DNA of 64,000 nt from Amanita rubescens. Its lineage: Eukaryota > Basidiomycota > Agaricomycetes > Agaricales > Amanitaceae. The translations under genes were made by a program, and so were the position numbers. Positions 1 to 13,089 of the stretch are shown piece by piece (position 1 is the stretch's first letter; every line of letters starts with the position of its first letter). The DNA lies in NCBI GenBank assembly GCA_015039365.1, contig WION01000141.1, positions 62,001 through 126,000 on the forward strand, in the 5' to 3' direction. The notes beneath the pieces were generated by a model. It was not told the DNA's origin, did no database searches, and saw nothing but the letters and a program-made list of their open reading frames with translations.

Positions 1-1
1 C

Positions 2-171
2 CCTGCGCCGCCTGGGTACCGTTCCGCTTTCACCGTTTCTTTATTTTGGCGCTTTTCACTCATCCTCGACTCAAAGGTACAGGATTCTCTGTCTCGGACG
101 AGTTCGCTAAGCGTCCTGCCTCGTATTACTGCATGATGCAGTCGATCGCTCTGACTTACCATGGATACCGA
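2..171 (+). CDS. Possible 3' end of a gene cut by the window edge
   Basis: A reading frame is open from the window edge to a TAG at 169-171, about 55 codons, with no internal stop. It includes an aromatic and hydrophobic stretch (FHRFFILALF) followed by KGTGFSVSDEFAKRPASYYC. I do not recognise a family. It could be the last exon of a plus-strand gene starting outside the window, or chance. The convergent PEX13 gene ends about 190 bp downstream. Confidence 0.25.
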
Positions 172-358
172 TAGTCTTACCATAAACCTCGGTATCGATC
201 CTCCTTTACCAAGCATGAAACAGGCAAAGGTGAAGACGAGTCTGACCAGGGACGACAGGAGAGCGAATACAGGCGTGCATGAACATACAAATGAAACAAA
301 ACCAATGCGTATATGGCATAAATATCTGGACCTCACGGACGTCCAGCGACCACCTAAC

Positions 359-1607
359 CTAATCCACTTTCTTCACTTCCGCTGGGTCAGGCTTCCGTCT
401 CTGAATCACCTCGATCCATTTCTTGGGAAACCAACCTTCTCGACCGTCTCTCGTTCGTCCCTTATACCACTCTCCTTCTACTTCTAACCGTGGATCTACC
501 TCCATACCTGTTTTGGGATCTAGCTTTCCCGTGATCGCCACGATTTCATTTTCTTTGAGCGACAGCTCGTTCGGGTTAGACGCTGTAAAAGGATACAACG
601 CCCGTGCAAACGTGAGCGATGAAGGATCGAGCGGGGGTAGCTGCCCGGGCAGGGCGCCGCCGTTCGCAGCAGCTTCTGCCTGAGCACGTTGTTGCAGCAC
701 TTTGATGAGTTTCGACATGGCGAAGGGTATGCCGATTATAGCAAGGAGGAATATATACAACGGTTTTTTGCTCATTTTTGGTCGTTGTGGTGGTCCAGGT
801 GGTCCTTGGACTGGCCGTCCGTTTATGAAGTCACGGAATTCGTGTTGCAGCCCGTTCGCGGTGGGAGCGCCAGGTAAACGTCTGACGACCCGCGATAAGA
901 TCCCTGAGCCAACGGACAAGTCCGAAAAGGCCCAACACGCTGCCGAGCGCATTTCGTAATTGTCCGAACTGATCGACCACCCCGACCATGGCGAAGAATG
1001 ACGAATGTGTAGCCATGAAAGTGGATTCGAGCATTTGAGCTACACCGCCAAATGTTTGCACGATGGAATGGAGAAGTTGGAACGTATTTTGGGTGGTTGC
1101 TTCGAGGGTTTGGGTAAGGCTAGGGACTGGGTTGCCGTACGCATCCATTTGCATATTCCCTACGGGCATACCGCCCATGCCCATACCCATACCATATCCG
1201 CCATAACCCATTCCACCATACGTTCCCATTCCACCATATGTTCCCATTCCACCATACCCACCATACGTGCCCATTCCGTATGATCCCATCCCGCCGTACC
1301 CTCCATAAGTGCCGTAACCCCCCAAACGTGAATATGGCGAGGCACCATATGATGAGTAGGGCGCCGTCAAAGCCGTGGATGTTGAAGGTGTTAAGAACGA
1401 CGCAGGACGGTCTGGTACAGTTGGAAAACTCGATCCCGATGTTGGAAGAGTATTAGATGGGGAGGCTGAGATAGGTAGTGACGTTGCGGTGCTGGCGGCC
1501 GCTGTTGTTGTAGTGGTTGCGGGCAATGATGAGCCAACTATTGACTGTGTCAGACCCGCGACATCTGTACTACCATTTCTTTCCCAAGGCTTCGGAGGTG
1601 AGACCAT
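359..1607 (-). CDS. PEX13: Peroxisomal membrane protein PEX13 (SH3 domain)
   Basis: Peroxin 13 is a docking-complex subunit of the peroxisomal matrix-protein import machinery and binds PEX14 and the PEX5 receptor. The N-terminus reads MVSPPKPWER, like other PEX13 proteins. A Ser/Thr/Pro-rich stretch follows, then a Gly/Tyr/Met repeat region (roughly residues 90-145). Next come a conserved amphipathic/TM part ending VRWLRDLIAG and a second hydrophobic segment (PLYIFLLAIIGIPFAMSKLI). A C-terminal SH3 domain contains the ALYPF, EGEWYKG and GREGWFPKKWIEV motifs. I chose the start at 1607 because it opens the MVSPPKPWE motif. The frame changes near 890: the upstream frame ends after DLIAGRQTF and the SH3 half continues in another frame. 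An intron from about 893 to 810 with a weak GTCGTC donor would restore the frame; a one-base indel is the alternative. See findings. Confidence 0.85.
1155..1335 (-). repeat. Degenerate 12-30 bp tandem repeat encoding GGYGGMG units in PEX13
   Basis: The plus strand shows reiterated CCATTCCACCATA/CCCATTCC units. They encode Gly-Gly-Tyr-Gly-Met units of the PEX13 N-terminal low-complexity region. The repeat is in frame, so it is probably a natural length-variable part of the protein. Confidence 0.8.
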
Positions 1608-3618
1608 CGCTGGTGACTGGTCGTCGTGCCTGGTAAGCTGACAAAGAGGGATTACCCTGTCAGTGTCACGCATGTCACTGTCCCGGTTACAAAGTTGACC
1701 GGTTTCCGCCGTACTAACACTTCTCCTAATTCGATGCACAATCCTTGAGAAAACCAAGTGCATGACATGGGGAAACGAAGAATAATTTTAGATCCATGAA
1801 CCCAGGATAACAATAAGAGGAGCAAACGAAGCAATCTTAATCATAACAAGGAGAGTGTAGAGCATGTAACAGAACCGCTGGTGATCTCGGAGTACCACCA
1901 CTCAACAGGAATGGGGTACATCAGTGCCTTTCTAATCAATCTGCGGCGTGCTGCTGACAGTGGCGTAGCATAAGTCACCATAGGACCCGACACATGGCGA
2001 TCTGTGGCATAGCATTGGTCGACGGCACCGACACGACGGTGAACATTGAAACATTGAATCGGCTCAGGGCAGGTACGCGCGATAATAGTGCGTATCAATC
2101 TTAAGCGTGAGATAGCAACTTCAGGGAAACTATCGTGCAGTCCTGACTTTGATACCAGCAGTATCAAATTGTGGATTGGAGGTACTTATCAGGGTTTTCA
2201 GGACAAGAGAAATGCTTGGAACGATATGAAAGAACGCAACCAATTTGACGAATGCACATGAAGCCACGCGATTAGAGCGCCGGCACGCAGAGGCCCACGC
2301 GAGAACGTCATAGGTGGAATATAGCCAATCTCTAGGCTTCGCCGCGGCAAGTAGCGGGATCTCACTGATTCCCCCGAAGGAAAGTCAGCACAAGGGATAG
2401 TATATCGTGGACACACAGCAAGCTCTATTAGGGTGGGAAACCAATTGCGACTAGTCCGGTTTGAACGGACGAATAGGTCTGAAGTTCCAGAGAGAAAAAG
2501 TACAAGGGAGATTTCTTGACACATCTCATGAAACGTCCAGAAAACCTTCAATGATTGAGTTGCGATTGGAACGCTGGACCCAGTACTATTGCGAGTCTAG
2601 TCGGTTTTGGAAGCATGAGCTCATGGGTTGGCGTGCGAAACCGGATCATCCTGTCACGGGAGGGTGGAAGTTAACGGAGAGCAATAGACAAAGACTTTGG
2701 GCGGGTACCCGCGAGTCACACCATGTGTCAAACTTAGGGACCAACACGAATTCTGGCAGCTGACAGTTTCTAGTGAAAACGTGTCAAGATTTAGTGTAAT
2801 CGCGGTACAGATTAACGCACTTATCTGGTACCATCAACGCCCCAAAGCCTTCAGAATACTCCGTTATCTTGAACGCACTGAAGCTCCACGAGCAACGCAG
2901 AGATAACTGATCGGCGTTGGACAGAGATAAGATTCTTCTGATCAACTTGTAAAGTTGTACCACGCTTGTAACCCCTCGAAACACGTCGTTTTGATACACT
3001 CACACGGGTGTTGGAAATGCTATCGAACGCGATGGTGGGTCCAAGTCGACATTGGTTTAGCGTGTAGGGAACGGGTCTAAAACAACTGGGGACGTTCATT
3101 CAGATAACCATCAATAGGATAGCTTGGAAGAATGTGGTTCACGCGAATCGACTCCACGATCATAGAAACTCCGTCTCGGAATGACATGCGCTAGCATCAA
3201 ACCGCGGGGACGAAGCATTGAATACACATGTGCTAAAGCCTAAATGCTCAAAAGTCGCAATGTCATGATATTTGATACTCGTACTGTCACCGGTAACCAG
3301 TTTATTCGATTGAATTGGTTGAATTGTCAGAAGCCATCCGATGATAGCATGCATCCATACATTACACGTTGTTGTCACATTGATTTATTTTACCTAAATG
3401 GTTTCAAATTCTTCACAAGGGAGTTTGAAAAAAAGGGCGGAAAAGAGTTTCGAAATGGTCGAAAGTTCGTCGTGTGTAATCAGAAAAACAAACAAGTGAA
3501 AACACACTGAAGGCGGCCGTTACTAAAATTGCAAATACGATATGATAATGGGGAAAGAAAGCGCAGCAGCGATGCGTAATTTCCGTAGCATGCGCTACGG
3601 TTGAGCGCCCATGATGAA
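1608..3618. other. Intergenic, no supported gene
   Basis: Only short overlapping open frames without recognisable motifs or credible splice structure are seen between PEX13 and fimbrin. The PEX13 promoter must lie at its left edge and the fimbrin 3' UTR at its right edge. Nothing else can be supported. Confidence 0.5.
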
Positions 3619-5982
3619 TCATCGTGGGGCGATGCTCATTAAGCTTCCAACAAACGTTAAAATCTGACAAGCGCGGGTATATCAGTTTTGAATACAACAA
3701 GCTAAACATAACTGAAACTTACGAGACGTGGTCGCACATCCACAATATCCTCTGGTACCAAGAATATCAGAGCATTCATCTTTCTGGCAATTGAAATAGC
3801 GAGCTTGGCTATGTACTCCATCAGCGCCCATCCTCATTTCTTTGACGTTCGGCGCCAACTCACCATTCTGCCTGCGATCCTCATATTCTCCATGCTCTGA
3901 GACACTCAAGACCAAAGCAGGATCCACAATCCCAGGCTGAATCGCGTTTAGTAAATCCAAGAGGAACAACCCCGTAGTGATCGAAGGGTCCTTGAATGAG
4001 CGTATCGTCTTAACACCGGGTTTCGCCTTCTGAGCCGTCGCGTTCGCCCATTTGAGAATCTCGGTATCGGTGACCGGGCGACCCGACTTGGACAACGTCG
4101 ACAAGGTCTTGACAATACTGATTCTCATCAGTTGCCAAACAAGTCCAAGCACGAGCGTCTTTTTCTTGTCGACAATGTCCGCTCCTTGAATGCCAACCAT
4201 GTGCATACCGTTCTGTTTGGCGAGGTCGATCGCATAATTGGTGTTCTCGATACACTTAAATCGAGAAAGCGTAGGCTGGTTGGGTGTGACGCCAATATCG
4301 ACGTCTTCGTCCCCTTCTCCGCTATAGGAAATAGGTTGAACACCACCTTCTTTTGGCTTCGAGACGCGGCGCCATACAACACTGCCAGGGAGAACCCTGT
4401 CAAATGCTTGCAAAATAACCAAGCCATCCGTAAGGTTCTCAAACAGGTTAAACACGCCAGGTTCGACATCCAGCGAGTTGAGCCATAGAGTAAAGACGCG
4501 CGCTTCACGTTCGCCTTCCGCGTCAAAGTCTTCAACGGCACCGTAATCCTTAGCTTCTTGCTCGTCAAGGGGTTCTAGGCCAGGGTGCGTATTGAAAAGG
4601 TTGGCGACAAAGGCAAGGTTCAAGCGCGGATTGCCAGACAGAAGAGACGACGCAGTTAGATACTTGCGACAACCAATGTTAGCCGCGTTTTGAAGCACCT
4701 ATACGCGAAGATCAGCGACGCGTAAAACAACATGCCAAATTTTCACGCACCTGCTCTGCCCTTGTGCGTAGATCCTTAGTCTGCAATGGTGCTACGGAAC
4801 ATTGGTCTGGTTTCAATTGATGCAAAAGGACCGTATAATTCTCTCCGTCAGAAACATCACGGCTGAAGTTGTTGACTCTACGCGAATGAATCCTGTCAGA
4901 TTTACGAACATGACATCGCCGTGACATACCGTCGCTTCCACCCGGCAGCTTTCAAGTGATAATTGAACCATCTGAGCAGAATTTGATCTGGCGTAAGCCT
5001 CAGCAAATCATCTATTGTCTCTCCCTCTTCGCACAGCCTATAAAGCTCAGGGTGAAGCTTGATATCAACCTGAGCCAGCAACCCTCTCCTGATAACTTGC
5101 CATATCAGCCCGAGTATAAGGTGCTCCCTTCCGTCAGAAATATCAGACGAGCCAATATTGACAACGGAACATCCGATAGCCTTCGCGGACGTAATGACAA
5201 TGTTGTTATTTTCCGTAATCTGGAATGCGTTAAGCGGTTTCCGAGGTTGAGGCTTGTTCAGAACACGCATATCGATGGTATCGGGGACGGAATCATTAAT
5301 GAGTTTACACAGGATCAGCCCATCCTTGCATTCATCGAACAATTGCATTGTATTAGTGGGAATAGGGAAGTGACTCGCAAGATCGGGGTCGTTCTCGATG
5401 ACCTAGATTTGAAACACACAAGTCAAGGCTGAGAACCCAAAAACTTTTGAGACATGACATACCCCATTGATGTGATTCGTAAACTCGCGACGCTCATCCT
5501 CATTGATTGTATGGCTTACGTTCGCATTTGATCCTTGAACCATCACCTTTCCCGCTTTTTTCGTAATCGTTTTCTCTTGCGACTTGAGTTTCACATTGAG
5601 CTAGGTACACCGATACATCCCGAGAGGAACGCGGAAAAGTTCATATGTCAGCGCTCGAGACGATATCGCACTAGTCGAAGATCGTACCTCAACCCAATCT
5701 TCCAATTCGACCTTCCCGCTTGCATCAACACTAACGTGCTTCAAGGTTTCACGGGCTACATCATAGGATTCCCCTTGGGATTGCAAGACTTGCAGGACTG
5801 AAGACTTGTCAACCCGCCCAGGGCTGTCGGTACTTATGGCGCTAAGATGATAATTCCGTAAAAATTGAATTCTGATGAAACGTCAAGACGGGAGTTTCTA
5901 CTTACTTGAAGCGGTTGATCAGATCAAGCATTTCATCGCGGGTTACTTGTGGATATTTCCTCTGAAGTCGCAGAGCTTCCAT
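3619..5982 (-). CDS. SAC6: Fimbrin/plastin, actin-bundling protein (SAC6/FIM1 type)
   Basis: Fimbrin cross-links F-actin in patches and contractile rings through two tandem actin-binding domains. Eight exons can be read. The first starts MEALRLQRKYPQVTRDEM at 5982. An EF-hand-like loop (VDASGKVELEDWVE) follows. Calponin-homology domains carry FDECKDGLILCKLIN, LILGLIWQVIRRGLL, FTLWLNSLDVEPGVFNLFEN, LVLGLVWQLMRISIV and GLFLLDLLNAI. The last complete block is AKLAISIARKMNALIFLVP. The final short exon at 3619-3663 encodes ILTFVGSLMS and then a stop, exactly the fimbrin C-terminus; it follows an intron that begins after VRPRL. Introns have good GTATGT/GTGAGT/GTAAGT donors and AG acceptors, and all join in frame. 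The estimated length of about 630 residues is normal for the family. It appears intact. Confidence 0.95.
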
Positions 5983-6723
5983 GGCGGCGCAGAGAGCAGA
6001 TGGGGGAGAGAAAGAGTCTAGGACAAGTTCGGAATGCCCCGATCGGCGGTGATGCCATATATATGTCACTGTGGCAGTGCACAATTATAATACCAATCCG
6101 TAGTCCGCAGACCGCAGTTCACTGCGCTTAACACAACTCGACTTTAGACAATAATTTTGTTAATTTCTTTACAATCTATATCAACGTTATGAATAATGTA
6201 TACATTTTGTTCGGCAAAAACTTCAATACATCTATAAGGTATAGTACAGCAAACGAGCAGCGGCAGCGAGAAGCGATGAGAGTACAGAGAGCGCGAAGGT
6301 TCCACTTGGGTCCAGAGAAAAAAGGGGATGAATGAAAATCCATAACGAGCGTGAGTGAGATTGCCAGGAGTACAGTAATGACCGTGGGTTGTGACATTGA
6401 ACGAGCGTGAGCATCAAGAATAAAACGAGTAAATAAACTTTATGTTTCCATTGACATTGCATCGCCTGCGCAGAATAATAATTTCCCTTACAGCCAGGAT
6501 ATTAGCCGAGCGTGTTGGAACAGGAACAAGGCAGGAATCTGTGAGCCGCGATTTTACTTCGAGAACGGTAGATATGAATAGGATTGCTGGGCCCCAGTAG
6601 GTTGGAGTGCCGAGGATAAGTTATTAGCATTAGACGTGGGTAGTGATTTGCTGATTGTTGGACCATCCACGTGCACCGGAAAGGTCATGCGTAGGTAAAG
6701 ATTATAAGGCGGAGGTTGGGCTA
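5983..6723. other. Intergenic, promoter of fimbrin and 3' side of next gene
   Basis: No supported gene. The fimbrin promoter should lie just right of 5982. The stretch 6160-6200 is AT-rich. Nothing further is recognised. Confidence 0.4.
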
Positions 6724-8868
6724 TTAATCTTCTGTGGTCCAAGATAGGTTGACGCTGCCAGCACCTTTAATGTGCACTCGTGCATGCAGACGACATACCT
6801 GAGAATAGACTTAGTTCCTACACGTAGTTATCAAGCCATATCACTTACCGTACGAGCGACGTTTACGTCTTTGAAGTCTGCAACAATCATACCATTATCT
6901 TTACGATCGACTGTCACCTCGCCGAAGCCCTGGGGTGAAAAGTTAGTCGATATATACCATAAGTGACGTGAACTCACTTCGCACCAACAGCTGATAGCCT
7001 CATACTTCTTATAATTGCCTTGCTCAACACCGCTGATCAGTAACTTGCGCTTCGGCTTTGTTGCCTTATTCCCACTCTTGCCCAAAATCAGGCTGAGCGC
7101 GGAGCCGTTGTTTTTCGACATCATCCTTTCCCTGAAAGTACGAGGCACCGATCCTGATGGTTTTTCCTCTTTCGGAGAATTTTCCCGTCTGCTGTCCTCG
7201 TGTAAAGCTTCCGCAGGGGTAAGGCCGATCTTAGAAACGAGACCCTTTAGGCCGTGTGCCTTGAGGTTTGCAATGGAAATCGAGTGTTCCGACGGAGTTG
7301 CAGAGGAGTCGGAACCCCCATGCGCTACTGATGTGCTAGCTCCTGGCCAGGTGAGGCTAGATGAAGAGGTGCGTCTGGTTAAAGAGATGGGAGATTCGCT
7401 GGGCGAAGCAGTTTTTCCTGCTGGCGATTTCTCATCAGAGTACCTGCGCCCAGAACTCGGATAATCGATAGAATCATCCTCGTTTTCGCCCGGGGTCGCT
7501 GGTGAATAACCGGTGCTAATGCTGATACTGGTTGTCGACTGAGCTGTTGAGGGAGTTGGAGGTACGCTTTCCCATGAGGCATGAGCGAGGGGCAGCGGAT
7601 CTCGCGAAGATACACTCGAACGCCCAGCCACCGATTCCAGAACGTCAGAGTGAGACCTTTGACGGCGGATAGGGTTCTCCTCATCTACCGGGAAGGAAAG
7701 AACATGTTTATCACCGTTGAACGATGGTCCGTTCGAGCTGAAGCGCGAAATGAAAGACTTGATCTTCTCTCCCTTACTCTTCAGGGGCTTCGATGGGCCA
7801 CTTCGCTTGCTACGCAGATCCTCCACGGACGACGATAGAGACCATTTCGAGGCTGGAGGCACGGCTTTGGAACCGCTTGGCAGGTGATGGTAGGGCGAGA
7901 AGAGGGGATGCATTTCTTTGCCGTAATAGGACGCATCATCATCAAATTCGTCAAGATCATGGAGGGAGAAAGAGGTTCTCGGGGAGTGAGAACCACTAGC
8001 AATCTGTGCCTGTGCCGCCACGGATGAAGCATAATTTTCGGTAACCCCATCTCTCGAGGATTCGACTTCGGCCGGAACAACCCGATTTGGCTCCTTGGGA
8101 CTAGAGTTATTTGAAGGTCCCTTAGCTCGTAGTTCATCCTCGTCCGCCAGACCAGATGCAATTACCAGCGCGTTGAGCTTCTGGCGCTCCAAGTCTAGGC
8201 TCGCATTCTTCGGAGGTACTGGTGCAGCTGGAGTAGGCGTGTTTTCCTCCTTAGTTGGAGATAGTGGTGATTTAGCTGCTGGTTGCGGTACGGGAGCAAT
8301 AGCAGGACGGCGAGGTACGACGACGTGGTGGGAACGAGCGCGCGGTAGGACAAAAGGTTGATGCGGAGGAAGTCCAGATGGAACAGAGCTACGAATCAAA
8401 GGAAGAGAGGGTTGACGTGGAAGCGCATGTCGGGATCGAAGGAGCGAAAAATGAGCAAAGTAACGGTTATGGTTCTGTAGTGGTCGGTTTCGCGTTAAGG
8501 ATGGTAGCAAGATTTCCTGTTCTGTGTTCTCTAGCACTACAGGTGGTATCCGCGCGTCTGGAAGTGGAGCCAAAGATGGCTATATGCGACGCGTCGCGTG
8601 AGTATAGTGCATATATGCGCGTTAAGCGTCTTACTTTATCTCTGTTATCGGGTAAGGCACCCTCTGGTAGGCGTCTGACATAGGTTGGTGAAGGCTGGTG
8701 TAAAGGATCGGGTGATGCGTTTTCTTGTAAAGTAAACCCCAGCAATGGTGAATCGGCGCGTGTGGAGGGTGGACGTTGCTGGAGGACAAAATCTGTGGGA
8801 GGAATAGTGGATATCCACGTGTGTATTCTAAGATTGCGAGAGTCGCCGAGGGCGGGCTCAAGGGACAT
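6724..8868 (-). CDS. Ser/Pro-rich protein with conserved C-terminal RRM-like module
   Basis: The protein starts MSLEPALGDSRNLRIHTWIS at 8868 and has four exons. The first ends at a GTAAGA donor near 8640; the next resumes at PSLAPLPDAR and runs as a long Ser/Pro/Thr-rich, probably disordered exon. It includes a basic, possibly phosphorylated patch (SKWSLSSSVEDLRSKRSG). The conserved end is assembled over two short introns: KRKLLISGVEQG, then YEAISCWCE joined to GFGEVTVDRKDNG, DFKDVNVARTV, and VCRLHARVHIKGAGSVNLSW before a stop at 6724. From memory, this beta-alpha-beta pattern ending in SVNLSW recurs at the C-terminus of related agaricomycete proteins of unknown function, and its size and strand pattern suggest an RRM-like fold. 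The cellular role is unknown. Confidence 0.75.
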
Positions 8869-11800
8869 GATGGGGCGTTTGCGCGAAGAGGGGATAAGAG
8901 GAAGATATATATACGAATATTTGGTTTATCCATGAGAAACGACCCTTTTTTGAAAAAGTCCGCTAATTGAGATGAGATCTTCCGTTGAACGATCCAACAA
9001 TTTGGCGGCTGTTTGCCCATATTGACATCGGCCCATTGCGAACATCTAAGATCTCCTTGTATGTAATACAGCGCCATGAGGACGGGTATTTCGTCTATCT
9101 CCCTTCCTTTTGTATCAGGAGCAAGAAGTTCCGTACGCCTCATGGCAAAGTATACCTTCCGAACCCGACGCTACTCTTCTATACGGATATCCGTGAATCT
9201 TCTTCTTACATATACACCCTACGTCTGACGAGTATCTGTCCATCGCCCTACTTTCTCCCGCTGTTCCTGCTGCTCACTGCTCATCATGATCATCGCACAG
9301 AGGTTATCTTTCTCATGATGTGGTAAAACAGGGCGGAGAACTCTAGTCGGGGAATATGGAATTTTTGGACACCAGCTGACTCGACCCTTTTCCTGCCGAC
9401 TCCAGGGCACGCTTGGGTACATTCTTGGAGCCCGCTCGAGGTTTGTAAAACGGATGAGCCCCATTACATACGTATCATGTTGTAGTGTTGACGCCCAAAT
9501 TACTTAATGATCTCCCTATGATAACGATCACGAAACAACGTATGAAATCGATTACTTAGCTGTTCAATTTTCTGCTGCCCTGCTCACATCCGATTTTCAC
9601 GTTGATTGCATCCCCTTCGAACATAAGGACATAGTCTAGCTTGCATCCTCAACAAGCGGTTATCTCCAGAGCCAAACCTAATAGGGCAGGCTTAGACTAC
9701 ATGAATTGAAACGGCCTCAAATTGACTCCTTGACACCGTCCTTCAGAATATGCGGTAGGTTATTAGCTGGGTTCCAGTTTCCAAATCTCCTTGTTCGCCG
9801 GGATGGTTCTCCAACTCTCGTAGATATCCGGGATTTCGCTTTCGTCAGGGGCAATCGGACTCAATTCACCGTCTCTAAGTAACAAGAACGATATAGATAA
9901 GTTCCATAGAGTCGTGTCCTATCGTGTCCATTTAGAGCATATGTGTTGCGGGCTACCCCTTGAGGTGTGTAGGACAAAAGCTACTGTCTAAATGCCGTTG
10001 AGGCATATTGAGTTCAGTTGATTGCGACGTCAGTCGTTGCCTGCCAGTTTGCGTGCCTGGTCACTTCAACCAATAGCTATAAATCGCTACACAGGACGGT
10101 TGGCCGCGAAGGCCGTAGTGTCTGTGACTTGAAATAGATAAGACGTTAATACAGGACCCAGAGAGACCGTCTCCACGTCACAGGGCGTCGAGGCTTTGTC
10201 AAACAGTTACAAGGCAAGATTATTGAAGACCGACTGTACATCTGACGCCTGCGCACTGCGGATGCGAAGAAACAGTCTCCGTACACCTCGCAATATTCGG
10301 GAATCAACTACCCTTGATTAATCCCAGACGTGGCGTTTGTGTTCTGCTTCGTTCATAAAGAATCACTGCAGAGCATCAGCGTACATCACATCATCAGCGC
10401 CGCACAGTATAGTACCGTGTGAAGTTGACCTACATACGCGTTTAGGTGCTCCAACGATGGCACTAACGCTTTGAACGGATCGTTTCTCTGCTCCAGCAGC
10501 GGACGGTCGTTTCACTTAATAAATTTGCAGAATCGTAGAAAAACCTAAGTTGACGGGCGTCGGGCGCACATGACACATGTGCTTTTCAGCGTGGGCGCAC
10601 TCGCCCGCTCGCGCTCGCCGCCAAAAGGGATGGTATTCTCACGGCCACTTGGGTCTCTCACGCTTGTATCTCACCATCCCTACAACATCCGCCCTGGATT
10701 CGAAACATTGTACATCAACAAAATGATGCACTAAATTCACGCTCAAAATGCAGGGCGGCTGCGGTCCTGCAATTGAGACTGCAAATTTCCAGGCCATGTC
10801 AAAGCTAAAAAGTTGCTATAATATGATTCATATCTGGACGCCCATTCGCCGAACGTAGCCCCACCACTAGTGGCAAGTAGCCTTGAATGCTATCTAAGTA
10901 TGTGCTGCTGATTATGTACCAGTACCACACGCACCAGCGAAGATTACATGTGTTTTCTTCTCAGGCTGAATGCTCCACTCGCACGCTGCATTTGACGTCT
11001 AACTGGTCAAAAATACTTCGAAGGTGCCTGTTTAGGCTTTCTTTGTGTTGGGTCTCGCGACGAAACGCCGATATCGACCGTGTTCAGATGGTTAATACTA
11101 TGCTCGTACCGCATGCACATTTAAACATCGAGGACCTGTCACTTGGGCGGAGTCGAATGCACAGTGTGCCATGTGATACTACACAAGGTGAATTCATTAT
11201 TCGCGGCCAGCGTATGGTTCTTAAAGAACGTTTGTCAACCTTAACAGAAGTGTCATATGCCGGCAGGCACCCACTGTAGAGACTGAAAGGCCCACGTTCA
11301 TGACCGGCATTTACGTCCGTCGTGGCTACATGGATGGTGATAAGGCGTGTTTTCACTTTCGCGACGTTGACAACAAGTACCGCTAAGCGCTCGGGGTGAC
11401 GATATCATACTGCGGGGTCATAAAATTTTATGCGGCTTCCGACAGCAAGAATGAGAGAGCCGAATAGACAACAAATATAACATACGGATGTAGAGAGGTG
11501 CACATCCTATTAAACTCTGTTAAGATTATCTCGCCATAACTCTCGTGCAGCAGTTTTAAGACGTCATTACTAGTAGGGACCACTACGCTTGTCGCTCAAA
11601 CTCTCCGAATCTGTCGCTATATGTAATTTCTCTAAGCATCCATTGGCTTGCATTCTCGCTTAACGGGTCTCGTGCAAACTTATCCTCCGAGGAGCATAGT
11701 AACGGCACATTACTCCTCCTTGTCAGTGAAATAACACAAGTGACGGAAGCCGTACCCACACTTATATGGAATAAGCCCTCCTTCAGACAAGCTTCTACCC

Positions 11801-13089
11801 CTTTCAGGTATTGCCACGTGGTCAACAATAACATAAAGTTAATCTCGTCCTGATTTTGCGCCGTAACCCTTTTTCAGTATCTGATCGGACGTATAAAGGA
11901 TCGATAACAGCGCCATTTGTCGGTCGGGCTATATCGATGGATCGTCCTGAATTATCTGCCCCATCCGTGAGCAGCGGAAGTAATATAAGATATATTGCTC
12001 CCACTAAACCCGAGAGGCTTGTCGCGAACAGCCCTGGTATGAGAGTAGACTCTTCAACGGGGGTCTCGGTTGAAATTTGGTAGTGTTACGACCGACGGGT
12101 TGGTTTCGCCGACGTCGAGAGATGTTAACTTCCTTATATGTTTTATTACTCCATCGCCATCATATTAGCATGGTCGAGAAGCCAGTTGAAATACTTATAA
12201 CGTAGCGCCGCAGACAATTATCCTGATTTGGACAAACTCTTTCCATCCCTTTTCTATAATTGACCTTGGATTTGCGGACCGTGGCCGTAGTATTAAAAGC
12301 GGACAAACAGAGATGAAAAAAAACATTGCTGTAATGAGGACATGGGATATGTCAGTAGTGTCTTCGATGCTACTAATCTCCGTCGGTGAAAGGCAGGGTC
12401 GAATTTAGAAAACAAGCTCGACAATTGAGTGACGTTTCCCAATTTTTTGAAAAAACTGACCTAAGCCCGTTTGGTTGCACAGCAGGGAAGGCGTAGTTAA
12501 AGTAATTGCAAGGGTTGGATGAATGGAGCTCTATCGTATTGCTTAGGAATGCAAATGATACTCATCGTGTCGTATATGGCTTGTTGAATGTCAACGCTAT
12601 GTACGCCCATATACTCGTTGTCATAGAAATAAGTGGTAGTGCACTGGCGCAAAAACAGATTCGCAAATGAACGATGCTGGAACTCATTAATGATTGCAAG
12701 ACCCAAAAGTACACCGGATCTGATCAGTGATATTCTTACGGCATTCGACAGTCTTGGGTATCGTTTACCAGAATACACCATAATACATTAGTGCTAACTT
12801 GATTTGTACAATGCGGCGAATTGACGGCGCCGGTCCTTTTATGGGTATTGAATAATCTATGTCGAGGTCGGCGGAGGAAAGAAGTCATGTCAAATCATGA
12901 TACGAGATTGAAAAAAAAAAGTGTTCTGTAGGGTTTCTCGGAGGCGATGAGCAACTTTGAGCATGTAAATATAGAAAAGGGTGTATCCTTACCAGTAAGA
13001 GCGGTCACCGTAATTGGAGATTCAGAGACATAAATGATCCTTGTAACACCGCGTAGCTTTATTGTGAAGAGGTTATTTGTCGGCTGTTC
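8869..13089. other. Long intergenic or decayed region, no supported gene
   Basis: More than 4 kb holds only short open frames that overlap on both strands (for example a 130-codon frame at 10887-11279) with no motif, hydrophobic pattern or splice structure I trust. A GC-rich patch lies at 10555-10625 and AT-rich stretches lie near 12130-12330. No terminal inverted repeats or transposase-like frames were recognised. It may be old mobile-element debris or true spacer. Confidence 0.4.

Noticed and set aside
10887..11279. 130-codon plus-strand open frame
   Set aside because: Composition looks random, a minus-strand frame overlaps it, and there is no motif or splice context.
8869..13089. Search for a transposon in the gene-poor stretch
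   Set aside because: No terminal repeats, integrase, reverse transcriptase or transposase motifs recognised in any frame.
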